From positions 1-64,000 of the forward strand of contig JAAEAF010000245.1 in the NCBI GenBank assembly GCA_011037195.1: a DNA stretch of 64,000 bases, in the 5' to 3' direction. This document shows, piece after piece, positions 8,075 to 17,773 of this stretch. Position 1 is the first letter of the stretch, and every line of letters starts with the position of its first letter. The stretch comes from Triatoma infestans (Eukaryota > Arthropoda > Insecta > Hemiptera > Reduviidae). A program made the position numbers and the translations under genes. The notes under the pieces are model-generated. The model worked only from the letters and a program-made list of their open reading frames with translations, had not been told where the DNA came from and did not search any database.

Positions 8075-8286
8075 TGGGTATTGATTTTAACAACATTTTT
8101 TCTTCTTCTTCTTCTTCTTCTTTGGGCAATAATTGTATACTTAAAGCAAAACAAGGAAAAAGTAACATCAGTGCTAAAGCAGAAAGTGAACAACAACGAT
8201 GTAGTCCTTTATCAATAAGCAACGTCAAGTTTTTAAAATCGATAGGATACAAAGTGCACAGATATGGAATACATATTAAACATTAA
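8074..8286 (+). CDS. Small Polinton gene between penton and hexon, 70 aa
   Basis: The ATG at 8074 overlaps the penton stop (TAATG), a typical tight viral coupling. The protein begins MGIDFNNIFSS, has a Ser run encoded by TCT/TCA repeats, and ends with SISNVKFLKSIGYKV, a phrase that I recall at this position in other Polintons and adintoviruses. The 3' end overlaps the hexon start by 23 bases. Its function is unknown; the location suggests a small capsid or scaffold protein. The ORF can be extended upstream to a TTG at 8050, but the ATG is preferred. Confidence 0.6.
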   Translation: MGIDFNNIFSSSSSSSLGNNCILKAKQGKSNISAKAESEQQRCSPLSISNVKFLKSIGYKVHRYGIHIKH

Positions 8287-9487
8287 TCAAGAGGTTACTT
8301 TCAACGACAATATTGAAAGCTATGAATATCATTCGTATACGCCATTTAACTCATCAGGCCTCTCAAATAATGATGAAATTCGCATCACCATGTTCCAAAC
8401 TGATGTGTACACATTACCAAGTGAAAGTTATCTGTTCATCGAAGGCAAGTTGGAGAAAGGCGAAGCTGAAAATGCTACTTATGCCAAACTAATAAACAAT
8501 GCTTTTGCATTTCTATTTGATGAAATTAGATTTGAAATTAATTCAGTGGAAGTTGATAGTGTTAGAAATGTTGGTATTGCTAGCACATTGAAAATATATG
8601 CATGCTTTTTCCCCTCTCAAATTAGAGCTTTGGAAAATGCTGGAATTGTTGACCCAAATGAGGCTAACACATCAACTATAGTTAATGCAGACCAGCGTTT
8701 CAACGTTTATCTACCACTTAGATATCTATTAAATTTCTTTGAAGTTTATAAGAAAATATTGGTAAATGTGAAACAAGAATTAATATTAAAAAGATCTAGA
8801 AGTGATTTGGGTGCCCTTGTTGGTGATGCACAAACGGCTAAGGATTGTACTATTACACTGGAGAAAGTTGTTTGGAATATTCCACATATTAAGCTATCAG
8901 ACCAGGCGAAACTACATATTTATAAGATTATCGAGAGTGGTAAGCAGATACCGCTAGCTTTTAGATCCTTAGAATTACATGAACATCCGAATTTACCTAC
9001 AACTAATAAAATCACTTGGCATGTGAAAACATCAAATCAACTAAACAAACCAAGATATGTGATTTTAGCCTTTCAAACCGATAGAAAAGATAATATGGCA
9101 CAGAACAAATCTATTTTCGATCCTGCTGATCTACGAAACGTTAAACTTTATTTGAACGATTACAAGTATCCCTACAATGATTTTCAGTTAAATTTTGAAG
9201 AGGGTAAAATTTCACCATTATTTGAAGAATATGTTAGATTTCGTCAAGAATACTATGGAATGACAAGAATCGAGTCGTTATTTGACAGAAAAGGATTTGC
9301 TCAAACACCCTTTGTGGTAATTAATTGTGCAAGACAGCCGGATAGGTTAAATACATCTGTAGTTGACATTCACATACACATTGAAACTAATAGACCAATT
9401 CCACAAAAAACAAATGCTTTTTGTTTAATAATTCATGATACGCTTATGGAATATACACCATTGAATGGTTTAGTACGTAGATATTAG
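8264..9487 (+). CDS. Hexon / double jelly-roll major capsid protein, 407 aa
   Basis: Position, size and sequence fit the Polinton major capsid protein: the N-terminus has YEYHSYTPFNSSG, then NDEIRITMFQTDVYTLPS, FLFDEIRFEINS and RFNVYLPLRYLLNFFEVYK. The C-terminal half carries WHVKTSNQLNKPRYVILAF and YPYNDFQLNF. Two jelly-roll domains form trimeric capsomers in this family. The frame is complete with no stop. It overlaps the preceding small gene. The last codons (CGT AGA TAT TAG) are also part of a direct repeat copied again at 9648. Confidence 0.9.
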   Translation: MEYILNINQEVTFNDNIESYEYHSYTPFNSSGLSNNDEIRITMFQTDVYTLPSESYLFIEGKLEKGEAENATYAKLINNAFAFLFDEIRFEINSVEVDSVRNVGIASTLKIYACFFPSQIRALENAGIVDPNEANTSTIVNADQRFNVYLPLRYLLNFFEVYKKILVNVKQELILKRSRSDLGALVGDAQTAKDCTITLEKVVWNIPHIKLSDQAKLHIYKIIESGKQIPLAFRSLELHEHPNLPTTNKITWHVKTSNQLNKPRYVILAFQTDRKDNMAQNKSIFDPADLRNVKLYLNDYKYPYNDFQLNFEEGKISPLFEEYVRFRQEYYGMTRIESLFDRKGFAQTPFVVINCARQPDRLNTSVVDIHIHIETNRPIPQKTNAFCLIIHDTLMEYTPLNGLVRRY

Positions 9488-9788
9488 TAAAATGTATTTA
9501 AAATAGCTAGAAAGTAATGTATATGAATATAAAGAAATGTATAAATTATAATTGTTTTTTTGCTATATTAAAATATTATTTTATCATAATGTGTTATTTC
9601 TATAAGATATAATAAATTATGAGAAATGTATAAATTATAATTGTTTTACGTAGATATTAGTAAAATGTATAAGAAATGTGTTATTAAAATAGCTAGAAAG
9701 TATTGTAAATAAATATAAAGAAATATATAAATTATAATTGTTTTTTACTATATTAAAGTATTATTTTATAAGATCTAATAAATTATGA
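9475..9788 (+). repeat. ~140-bp direct repeat pair that includes the hexon 3' end
   Basis: The block 9475-9618 begins ACGTAGATATTAGTAAAATG, that is, with the last hexon codons and its stop, and runs through AATAGCTAGAAAGTA to AATAAATTATGA. A second copy at 9648-9788 repeats the same order. The hexon terminus and 3' UTR have been duplicated. The copies contain AATAAA-like signals and may be the transcript end region. Confidence 0.8.
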
Positions 9789-9819
9789 TTCATCCTAAAA
9801 TGAGTTGGTTTTTGTTATC

Positions 9820-10092
9820 TGTTTATAATTTTATATACACACACCGGATATTCTTATCGCAACGTATATGATTCACTCTATTTTCTTTTTATCAAGCCGA
9901 CAAAGGCAGTATACAGGCAGTATGTCTTTATCGCGCCAGTATATGACTTACTTATCTTTATCTTGATTTTTAAATTAAAATAAATTAACAGAAAATTATT
10001 ATAATGACTAATTCTTTTTTATCAGCCAAAGGCGGTGTTTTTTATATAGAAACACACCTTATCGCGGCAGTATATGATTCACTCTACTTATT
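9820..10092 (+). repeat. Degenerate repeats in the Polinton control region
   Basis: Three related stretches end with a TTATCGCN...GTATATGATTCACTCTA-like phrase (near 9853-9885, 9929-9957 and 10048-10082). Two of them are preceded by ATCAGCCRACAAAGGC-like sequence (about 9891 and 10019). There is no reading frame here. Together with the next repeats they form a 1.2-kb non-coding region between the hexon and the polymerase block. Confidence 0.65.
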
Positions 10093-10156
10093 GCTCATCG
10101 TTGAATTTCTAACAAGTGGGTGTTTTGTTTAACTGGTGGGGACCTCATTTAAACAG

Positions 10157-10229
10157 TATAAATAGTTAGATATTTAGTGGGGTAATGTACATTACAATTC
10201 CAGCCAAGCTTGTGATCACAACACTCGGG
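10157..10229 (+). promoter_or_regulatory. TATA promoter and non-coding leader exon of the polymerase block
   Basis: TATAAATA at 10157-10164 is followed 25-35 bases on by GGTAATGTACATTACAATTC, where transcription may start. A short leader ends at a strong donor CTCGGG|GTAAGT (intron from 10230). It is the best promoter-like context in the gap, and it faces the spliced gene and the polymerase. Confidence 0.5.
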
Positions 10230-10692
10230 GTAAGTTTAATTTCTATTTTTTCAAATTCAATTAAGTCCTATGTCTAGGAGGAGACCCTCTGATTCTTTTC
10301 GGAGCTCAGAGGAACCGACTAGTTAGCTATTCTTCTCAAATCCAATTAAGTCCTCGCACCATGCCTATGTGTAAGTGGCTAGGAGGAGACCCTCTGATTC
10401 TCTTCGGAGCTCAGGGGAACCGACTAGTTCGCTATCCAGAAGTGGGTATTTTGACGAACGTGTAAGCTAGAGCGCTCGGCAAAGTTCCAATATGCCTCGA
10501 TAAAACGCTGCACAAGTAGGTTATGAATATTGACGAATCCGCTTTGCGGTTGCTGGATGCGGTACAATCAGGCAGGTGCATAGGATGATGGATTTTTTTT
10601 TGTTTTTACATGGGCAGGTGCATAGGATGATGGATTCTTTGTTTTTACATGTAAAAACTATAAGTATGAAGAAATTTATAACTACATTTCAG
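10230..10692 (+). other. Predicted 5' UTR intron with two internal direct repeats
   Basis: GTAAGT at 10230 and TACATTTCAG ending at 10692 make a consistent intron whose removal places the leader 8 bases before the ATG at 10701. Inside, a block with GGAGGAGACCCTCTGATTC...GGAACCGACTAGTT occurs twice (about 10248-10330 and 10335-10434), and GGCAGGTGCATAGGATGATGG occurs twice (10572 and 10613). No coding frame is seen. Confidence 0.5.
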
Positions 10693-10700
10693 CTAAAATA

Positions 10701-11141
10701 ATGTCTACAAATATTTTGAAGAAGCTGTTGGAACGATCACCATCCATTATTTATAAACGTATTGGCGATTTGGAAGAAAACAAATCATATCCAATTGCAG
10801 CGTTTAAGAAGGTGGAACATACAAAGTTTGGTCCTGGTTTGACAGCAGTGCTCCATGACCAAGAAATTCTAATAAGAGTGTTCCTTCCTAAAAGATTTGT
10901 AGAAGCGTTGAGCGATGATGATATTCGTGTCTATGAAGGTATGTAGAAAAACACATAATTTTTTCTATTTTCCCCCTTAGCATGTAATATATTTTAGTTT
11001 TTATTTTAAGATGGTGATCTTGCTTTAATATATAAAGGAGCCAGGGGCAACTATAACAATATAGAATTTACCACATCACATAAACAAGGGGGTCCTTCCA
11101 GAAGCAAGAAGGCTAAAAAGTCACAAACGGACCAAGATTAA
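10701..11141 (+). CDS. Small conserved mobile-element protein, two coding exons
   Basis: Exon 1 is 10701-10938 and exon 2 is 11011-11141. The donor reads GAAG|GTATGT and the acceptor TTTATTTTAAG|ATGG, and the join keeps the frame; read without splicing the frame stops at TAG just after the donor. The protein of 122 aa contains ENKSYPIAAFKKVEHTKFGPG, RVFLPKRFVEAL and, across the junction, a tail with LALIYKGARG. This pattern is known to me from short proteins encoded by Polintons and other arthropod elements, where a nucleic-acid-binding role has been suggested; I cannot confirm it. The C-terminus is Lys/Ser-rich. It lies just upstream of the polymerase and probably shares its promoter. Confidence 0.72.
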
Positions 11142-11167
11142 ATTTTTTCTGTGTAAGTTTTTACATT

Positions 11168-14100
11168 ATGTCATCTCTATCTTGTGATAAGTGTGGAAAG
11201 AGTTTTTCCAAACCATATAATTTAAGGAGGCATGCTTTAACATGCTTACAAAAAACATGTCCTTACTGCGGTAATATATTCCGCACATTGGTGAAATTCT
11301 TAATACACATCTCCTCGTTTTGTATTAAATGCGAGGATTGCAACATAGTATTTGACAAAAAATCCCTCTTCCTAAAACATACTTGTCAAAACACACCTCA
11401 TTCTTCTTCACACATTATGACAGACAATGACAAGAAAGTGTTGAATAAAAAGAAATATCGTATGTTATCGGTTCCTCTACAAGATGGCATAGTAGTTACG
11501 GCATTAAATAAATCAGCCCAAAATATTTGTATAAAAAATGTTGACAATATAAAAGACCCGTTGCTATTTCTACAAGAGAAACACAACATACTTCTACAGT
11601 TGTTGAGTAAAGCTAAAGAAGAGTTACTAGTTTTCAAATCATCCATTCTATTGGAATGTGTTTACAGTCGGTATAGGAATTCTGATCTTGAACAGTTTAC
11701 CGATGCCAATTTTAAAACTTCCATAAAAGTTATTGACGCTAGTTGCAATTTAATTCACTACCTCCGAAGAGTTTTGGCAAAACTTGTGAGCGAGATTGAA
11801 GAATTTGAAACTATTCGCTCGTCGCGATACAACGATTCGACATCGTCGCGGCGCTGTTATATGTAAACGATGTTTTAAAACATTTACTCACAGCTATATA
11901 TCGGCAGATGGGAAAACAGCCGAGGAACGATTAACAGACCATCAATTATTTTGCAATAAACAAAAACCTTGTCGCATTCAAATGCCTTCAGACAACACAT
12001 ATTTACAGTTTACAAACTTTCAACATAAACAACACGTACCTAAATATCCGTATCTGTGCGGATTTTGAATCTATACTTTTACCCATACACAATGCACCCG
12101 GTAGTCCATCAACATCATGGTCTAGACAAACACACAAGCATGAAATTTGTAGTGTTGGGGCTAAAGTTGTCTCTTCACTATCAAATTATCAAAAAGACAT
12201 TTTCATTTACACTGGGGACGATGCGCTCGAACAATTTATGCAGTATTTACATTCCATTGTTAAAGACGTGGAAACCTTATATAAGGCGATTATTCCAATG
12301 ACAGATCTATCACCACAACAACAACATAACTTTGACAATGCCACTCATTGTGGTATTTGTGACCAACCTTTTACCTACTTAGACAAAAAAGTTCATCATC
12401 ATGATCATCTTACAGGGGAATTTCAGTGTGCTGCACATAATGATTGTAATTTAAATTTTCAATTACCCAATTTCATACCGGTCTACATGCATAATCTTAG
12501 CGGGTATGATGCTCATCCTATTATATTATCTTTGGGACAGGATCCAGGCGACATATGGGTAATACCAAATTCAACTGAGAAATATATAAGTTTTTCGAAA
12601 AAGTTTAGCGATTGTACGCTATGGCTTAGATTTTTAGATTCTTATAGGTTTTTACCAGACAGTTTAGAACGACTAATAAATAACTTGACTGAATACCCAC
12701 AAATGGAACAACAATTTCCAAATTATGATGAACGAAAATTACTACTTAGAAAGGGTATTTACCCATACGCCTATATGACAAGTATGGAAAAATTAGATGA
12801 ACGCTCTTTACCAGCTAAACAATATTTTTTTAATGATTTAACCGATGAGCACATATCCGATAATGATTATTTACACGCTCAACAAGTCTGGACCGCTTTC
12901 AATATACAAACACTTAGAGATTACACAGAATTGTATTTAACAACAGACATAATATTTTTAAGTGACATAGTGTGTTTAGAAATGTGTGTGAATCTATTTA
13001 CAGCATTGATCCAAGTTGGTATTTCACAACGCCTGGGTTGGCATTTGACGCCTGTTTGAAATATACACAAGTAAAATTGGAACTATTGACTGATTATGAT
13101 AAACATCTTATGATTGAATCTGGTATTCGTGGAGGTATCACTTCGTGTGTTACAAGACATTCCAAAGCCAATAACCCATACATAAGTGGTTACGATCCCA
13201 CACAACCATCTAGCTATATTTTATATATAGATGTTAATAATCTATATGGGTTTGCAATGAGTGAATATCTTCCTTATGGTGGTTTTGAATGGGTGGACAA
13301 TAGTGTGGATGTTACCACAATTCCTGATGATAGCGATGATGGTTTTATTCTAGAGGTTGATTTACACATACCAACCCGCTTACACAATCATTTCAGTCAG
13401 TTTCCACCACTGCCACATCATCACAATAATAAACTCTATACCACGCTAGAGGATAAACAACATTATGTGATTCATTACAAAAATTTGAAACAAGCTCTGT
13501 CGATGGGTGTTGTTTTGAAAAAAGTGCATAGAATATTAAAATTTAAACAATCCCCCTGGCTTAAACCTTACATAGAACTGAATACTAACTTACGCAAGAC
13601 GGCTCAAAACGATTTTGAAAAGGACTTTTACAATTAATGAACAACTCTGTTTTTGGAAAGTGTATTGAAAATAAGAGGAAACGATTGACCATCAAACTTG
13701 TCACCACGGAAAAAGCATTATTAAAATTATCCAAAAGGCCAAACTTTAAAGACAGGACAATTTTTAGTGAAAACGTTGTTGCAGTACACTTACAACAGGA
13801 AACAATTTATCTGGACAGACCTACTTACGTGGGATTTTCGATTTTGGAACTCAGCAAACGGTACATGTATCAATTTCACTACGAGGTTATGTTACCATTT
13901 TATAATCGTACTTCCCTGAATTTGCTATACATGGGCACTGACTCTTTTATATATAATACTCAAACAGACGATGTATATGATGACATGATTGAATTGAAAG
14001 ACTATTTTGACACTTCCAACTACCCTGTTACACACAAATGCTATTCAAACCACAATAAGAAAGTGTTGGGTAAATTTAGCGATGAAACTGCCGGAGTTCC

Positions 14101-14410
14101 TATTCAAGAGTTGGTGGCATTAAGACCTAAAATGTATAGCTTCAACATTTTCAACAAACACATCGTTAAAAAGGCAAAAGGTGTTAAAAAAAGCGCTGTG
14201 AATAGAATATCATTTTCTGATTATCTAAATGTGTTAAAAAGTCAAGACCTTGTATTACATGCACATTTCAAAACTATTCAATCCAAACGACACCACTTAT
14301 ACACATATGAATGTAGTCAAACAAGTTTGACGTGTTTTGATCAAAAACGTTTCATTCTAGATGACGGAATTCACACTTTACCATACGGACACTATCAACT
14401 CAACAAATAA
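11168..14410 (+). pseudogene. Protein-primed family B DNA polymerase, four frameshifts and a lost catalytic Asp
   Basis: This enzyme would replicate the linear element. From ATG 11168 come three C2HC-like fingers (CDKCGKSFSKPYNLRRHALTC is the first). The coding frame then changes near 11830-11850, 12030-12057, 12970-12978 and 13630-13637. Visible motifs are Exo I (ADFES, 12058), Exo II (HNLSGYDAH), a Cys/His region CGICDQPF...HHDHLTG, YIDVNNLYGFAM (Pol A), NNSVFGK (Pol B), LYMGTDS (Pol C, 13925-13945) and RPKMYS (KxY). Pol C normally reads YxDTDS; here the first Asp is Gly, encoded by GGC at 13934-13936, which should abolish metal binding. The ends of the gene are otherwise full length, so the decay is recent or partly due to assembly indels. 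Confidence 0.93.
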
Positions 14411-14412
14411 CT

Positions 14413-15030
14413 ATGCACACTCTACACTACACTATTGACGAGAAGTATTTTCAACCATTCTCACTTTTGGATCTATGCATGATCAACATCTGTTTAAATT
14501 TACCTAGGAGAACTGATACTTTCCTATTTGATATACCGAAAACTGTTCAGCTTAAATTATTTCATTCATTCTCTGATTATTGTATAACTACTTATAAAAA
14601 ATGTAATATAGATTTGTATTGTTTTGAAAATATTGAATTTATTGCTGGTCAACCAATGCCTCTATCAGATTACATTGCCATATTGTATTGCGACCCAGAT
14701 AGCAGATCCTTATTATTGCAGCACTTTAAAACATTCACAATAACTATTGAACTGTATTACTTTAAAAAAATTAACATTCTTTCCCATAATAACATTGACG
14801 AACTATACAATGATACCAATTCTTATTACAATTTTTGTGCCAAATGTTGCAATTTGCTCCAGCCAAGCACACCTAAAGGATTAATTTGGACATGTCAACG
14901 TACTACTGTTCACACTAACAATGCTAATCTTCTTTCCGATTTAATATATGATCCTTTTTTCTGGTGTTTCAATTGTATTACATGCCCATTATTTGGTGTG
15001 GAAAAACTCTTATGTGATGAGATAATGTAA
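14413..15030 (+). CDS. Polinton orphan protein, 205 aa, Cys-rich C-terminus
   Basis: ATG at 14413 lies two bases after the polymerase stop, so the two are probably co-transcribed. The protein is intact and has no family that I recognise. The C-terminal third has NFCAKCCNLLQ, then a CQRTT segment and FFWCFNCITCPLFG, a pattern of paired cysteines that could bind one or two zinc ions. It is the last gene before the right inverted repeat. Codon use is as AT-rich as in its neighbours. Confidence 0.6.
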   Translation: MHTLHYTIDEKYFQPFSLLDLCMINICLNLPRRTDTFLFDIPKTVQLKLFHSFSDYCITTYKKCNIDLYCFENIEFIAGQPMPLSDYIAILYCDPDSRSLLLQHFKTFTITIELYYFKKINILSHNNIDELYNDTNSYYNFCAKCCNLLQPSTPKGLIWTCQRTTVHTNNANLLSDLIYDPFFWCFNCITCPLFGVEKLLCDEIM

Positions 15031-15236
15031 ATATTAGTTTATGTTATTATTATGACTTTTGTAAATAGATGACTAAAATTATACTAGTCAATTTAAGATC
15101 ATGTAAATATTATTGTACTAAAAAGAATTATGTCTTGTAAAATAGAATAGTGAAAAATGTATTAAATAATCATAGAAAATAAAAACTTATAATATGTCAT
15201 TCTGCCTTTTTTTTCACCTATAATGTTATAAACATT

Positions 15237-16109
15237 AAAACATAATAAATAATTTATATAGAACTGATTTGTAAGATAAACATAAAATAAAGTTTTCTTT
15301 TTGAAATAATTGTTTTATTATGACTACCTTTTTACAACAGAATTAAATACATAAAAATACACAAAGTATTGAATATCAAAAAATATTAAAGTCTTTAGCT
15401 ATATATTATAAAATGTTTGCCCACGACTTGGAAGCCATCTCGCGGCTCAAAAGCATTATTAAAGTCCTTAAAATGTTTCAAGCTAAATATTACACATCTT
15501 AGCCGCATGTCCTGTATGTCATCTCGCGGCTCAAAAACAATATTACAGTCCTTAGAATGTTTCTAGCTAAATATTACACATCTTAGCCGCATGTCGTGTA
15601 TGTCATCTCACGGCTCAAAAACAATGTTAAAGTCCTTAGAATGTGTTTAGCTAAATATTATAAAATCTAGCCGCATGTCGTGTGTATCATCTCCCGGCTC
15701 AAAAACAATATTACAGTCCTTAGAATGTTTCTAGCTAAATATTATAAAACATAGCCGCATGCCTCGCATGCCATCCCGGCTCAAAAAAATTTTTTTCCCT
15801 GACAAATTTTGACCTTATATTTTCAAGCTAAATATTATAAAACATAGCCGCAGGTCAGGCATGCCCATCTCGCGGCTAACAAATATTTTTTTTACCTTAG
15901 ACTGTTTTCAAGCTAGATTTTTCAAAACGTAGCCGCATGTCTCGCATGCCATCTCCCGGCTCAAAAATATTTTTTTTCCCTGGTTAAAAATCAGATGGGG
16001 GTCTCATCGTAATTTTGTAGCCGCGCGCCAGAGCCCTGCCTTCGGGCGTAAATTCATAAGTGCCTGGGGCTCAAAAATTTTGCCGCAGAATCAGCAAATT
16101 ACATCTACT
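15237..16109 (-). repeat. Right terminal inverted repeat of the Polinton
   Basis: This is an inverted copy of the left repeat, about 873 bases. The inner edge begins AAAACATAATAAATAATT and the outer edge ends GCAAATTACATCTACT. It contains the same roughly 85-bp units as the left arm but fewer of them, which explains the length difference. Confidence 0.93.
15410..15970 (-). repeat. Sub-terminal tandem array of ~85-bp units (right arm)
   Basis: About six to seven inverted copies of the left-arm unit, each with AGCCGCATGTC...GCGGCTC. The last inner unit carries the diverged GCCCACGACTTGG version, which is also the innermost unit on the left. The two ends of the arrays therefore correspond, and units were gained or lost in the middle. 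Confidence 0.85.
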
Positions 16110-16115
16110 CCTATA
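16110..16115. repeat. Right target-site duplication CCTATA
   Basis: Identical to the copy at 194-199 and immediately adjacent to the right terminus, which ends CATCTACT. Together they fix the element boundaries to the base. Confidence 0.93.
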
Positions 16116-17773
16116 TTTATATGAAAAGTAAGAGCCAGCTAAACGCATTCTTAAAATTCCGGGTTTGTAGGAAATATGTCAATCAGTAATAATACGAGAG
16201 AAAAGTGTGTGAATGTTTCACACCAGATATTATATAGTATCAAAGATTTGTTGCTTCTTGTAGAAAACTGATTGGCACATCTGTAGTGAGAAGTGTGATT
16301 GTGATACAGGAAGTTACTACCTCACGTCATAATGAGAGTATTATATATAATGGAGGGATCACCATTGAGCGAAGACTTTTCGATCGAAGACCGAAAAAGT
16401 TCAACCAATAAGGAGACCCACAAAAGCTTAGTTTAGCTGCCGACTTCTGTTTGTAACGATTAGAAGTGAATTCATTCTTAAAATATGTGTATTAGAATAC
16501 CCTGAGATCAACTGAATTGCCTCTAATTATCTAATTGTAAAAAAAATTAAAACAAAAAAATCATTAAATTAATTTTTTTGTTTTTAAGGGGGGCTGGGAA
16601 CTTACATTATTCTCACGCAAAATAGTGAACTGATTAGTTGTAACAAAGATTCAAATTTAACGTGGCAAACTTGACATTGTAAAAATCAAACTGAGATCAC
16701 TTCAAGGTTAAAGATTGTTGTAGAAATTTAAAGATGTCTGCGACATACTAAATAGGTTCTTCTTGATTGTCACTATGTCAAGCTTAGGTGACAATATAAT
16801 TTGAACAATACAGTGACCAATGAGGTTTAGTTTAAAAATGAAGTAAGCCAACAATCACTTTAAATTTTCATTTATACATATTCTTTAAGCAGTTTATCAG
16901 AAATTGATTTTACACTTGTCAGAGTTTTCGATGAGCACACTATTGATCGAGAAAAAGTGTTTTCAAGTAAAATTTAAAAACAATTTTTGGCAAATAGTTT
17001 AATGCATTTAAAGCAGTGCTATGAGAAAAAAGTGATAAAAGCCATTCAAAACTTTATTGAACAGGAAAACAACATTCTGAAAAACACGCTAAATTTCAAA
17101 CAACCACATAGGTTATAAAATCATAAATTCATAAAAAAATAATAGAAAAACATAATACGAATCATAAAAAACAAATTATTTAAAACATAATACATAATAC
17201 GAATTATTTATTTTTTTGGTCAGTTCGTAAAAGCCAGAGAAACATTTTTAATGCATAAAGCAAATATATGAAGAAGCAGATTAAACTTTACCAAATTTAA
17301 AACCTCATGACGTTGGTGAAATATTTAAATTTTTATTATATTCATTAAATAATAACGCAATAAAAATTTTATATCATATTTTGAAGAATCGTCTTCTGAG
17401 AGTAAATCACTTCTGTCATTTCACGTTATTTTGCAGTAATAAACATTATTTTGGTAATTCTAGATTAGGTTTCTTTGACTCCGCCATCTAAATGATTAAT
17501 TGTTTCTGTAAACTTCTATTAAGAGAAAAATGCATTTATTTAGAAAATTTTGTGTTCGGAGCAAAGGATTAAATTTTTTTAAGTTATATGGTTTATTTTT
17601 GGAAAATTCATCGTTGGATAAGAAATGCTATAAAATACCCCTAAATATAAAATAAATGTAATATTTAAATTAATTGGCTGATAAAAATAGCAAACTGGAC
17701 CTATATGAAATGACAGAATCAAAATGTAAGAAAATAAGTATTTTAATATTGCCAAGTCAAACTGAAGATAATG
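16116..17773. other. Non-coding AT-rich DNA right of the Polinton
   Basis: No convincing gene is seen. Bases 16126-16230 end with AAAGTGTGTGAATGTTTCACACCAG, the terminal phrase of the dispersed repeat family, so the Polinton may have landed in or beside a copy. The rest is AT-rich with short open frames only. Confidence 0.6.

Larger units (their letters stand above)
200..16109. mobile_element. Polinton/Maverick (adintovirus-like) DNA element, complete ends
   Basis: The left end reads AGTAGATGTAATTTGC and the right end is its exact reverse complement. Both sides are followed by CCTATA, the 6-bp target duplication length typical of Polintons. Inside are the diagnostic genes: chromodomain integrase, protein-primed PolB, FtsK/HerA-type ATPase, adenain-like cysteine protease, penton and hexon, plus a PLA2-bearing minor virion protein. 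Gene order is two leftward genes near the left end, a rightward block of ATPase to hexon, a control region, then a second rightward block with PolB. The length, about 15.9 kb, is usual for the class. It is an endogenous virus-like element; several genes are broken, so this copy cannot be autonomous as read here. Confidence 0.97.

Noticed and set aside
8005..8252. Two minus-strand ORFs between penton and hexon
   Set aside because: They are complements of the small linker gene; the Glu/Arg runs come from its TCT repeat.
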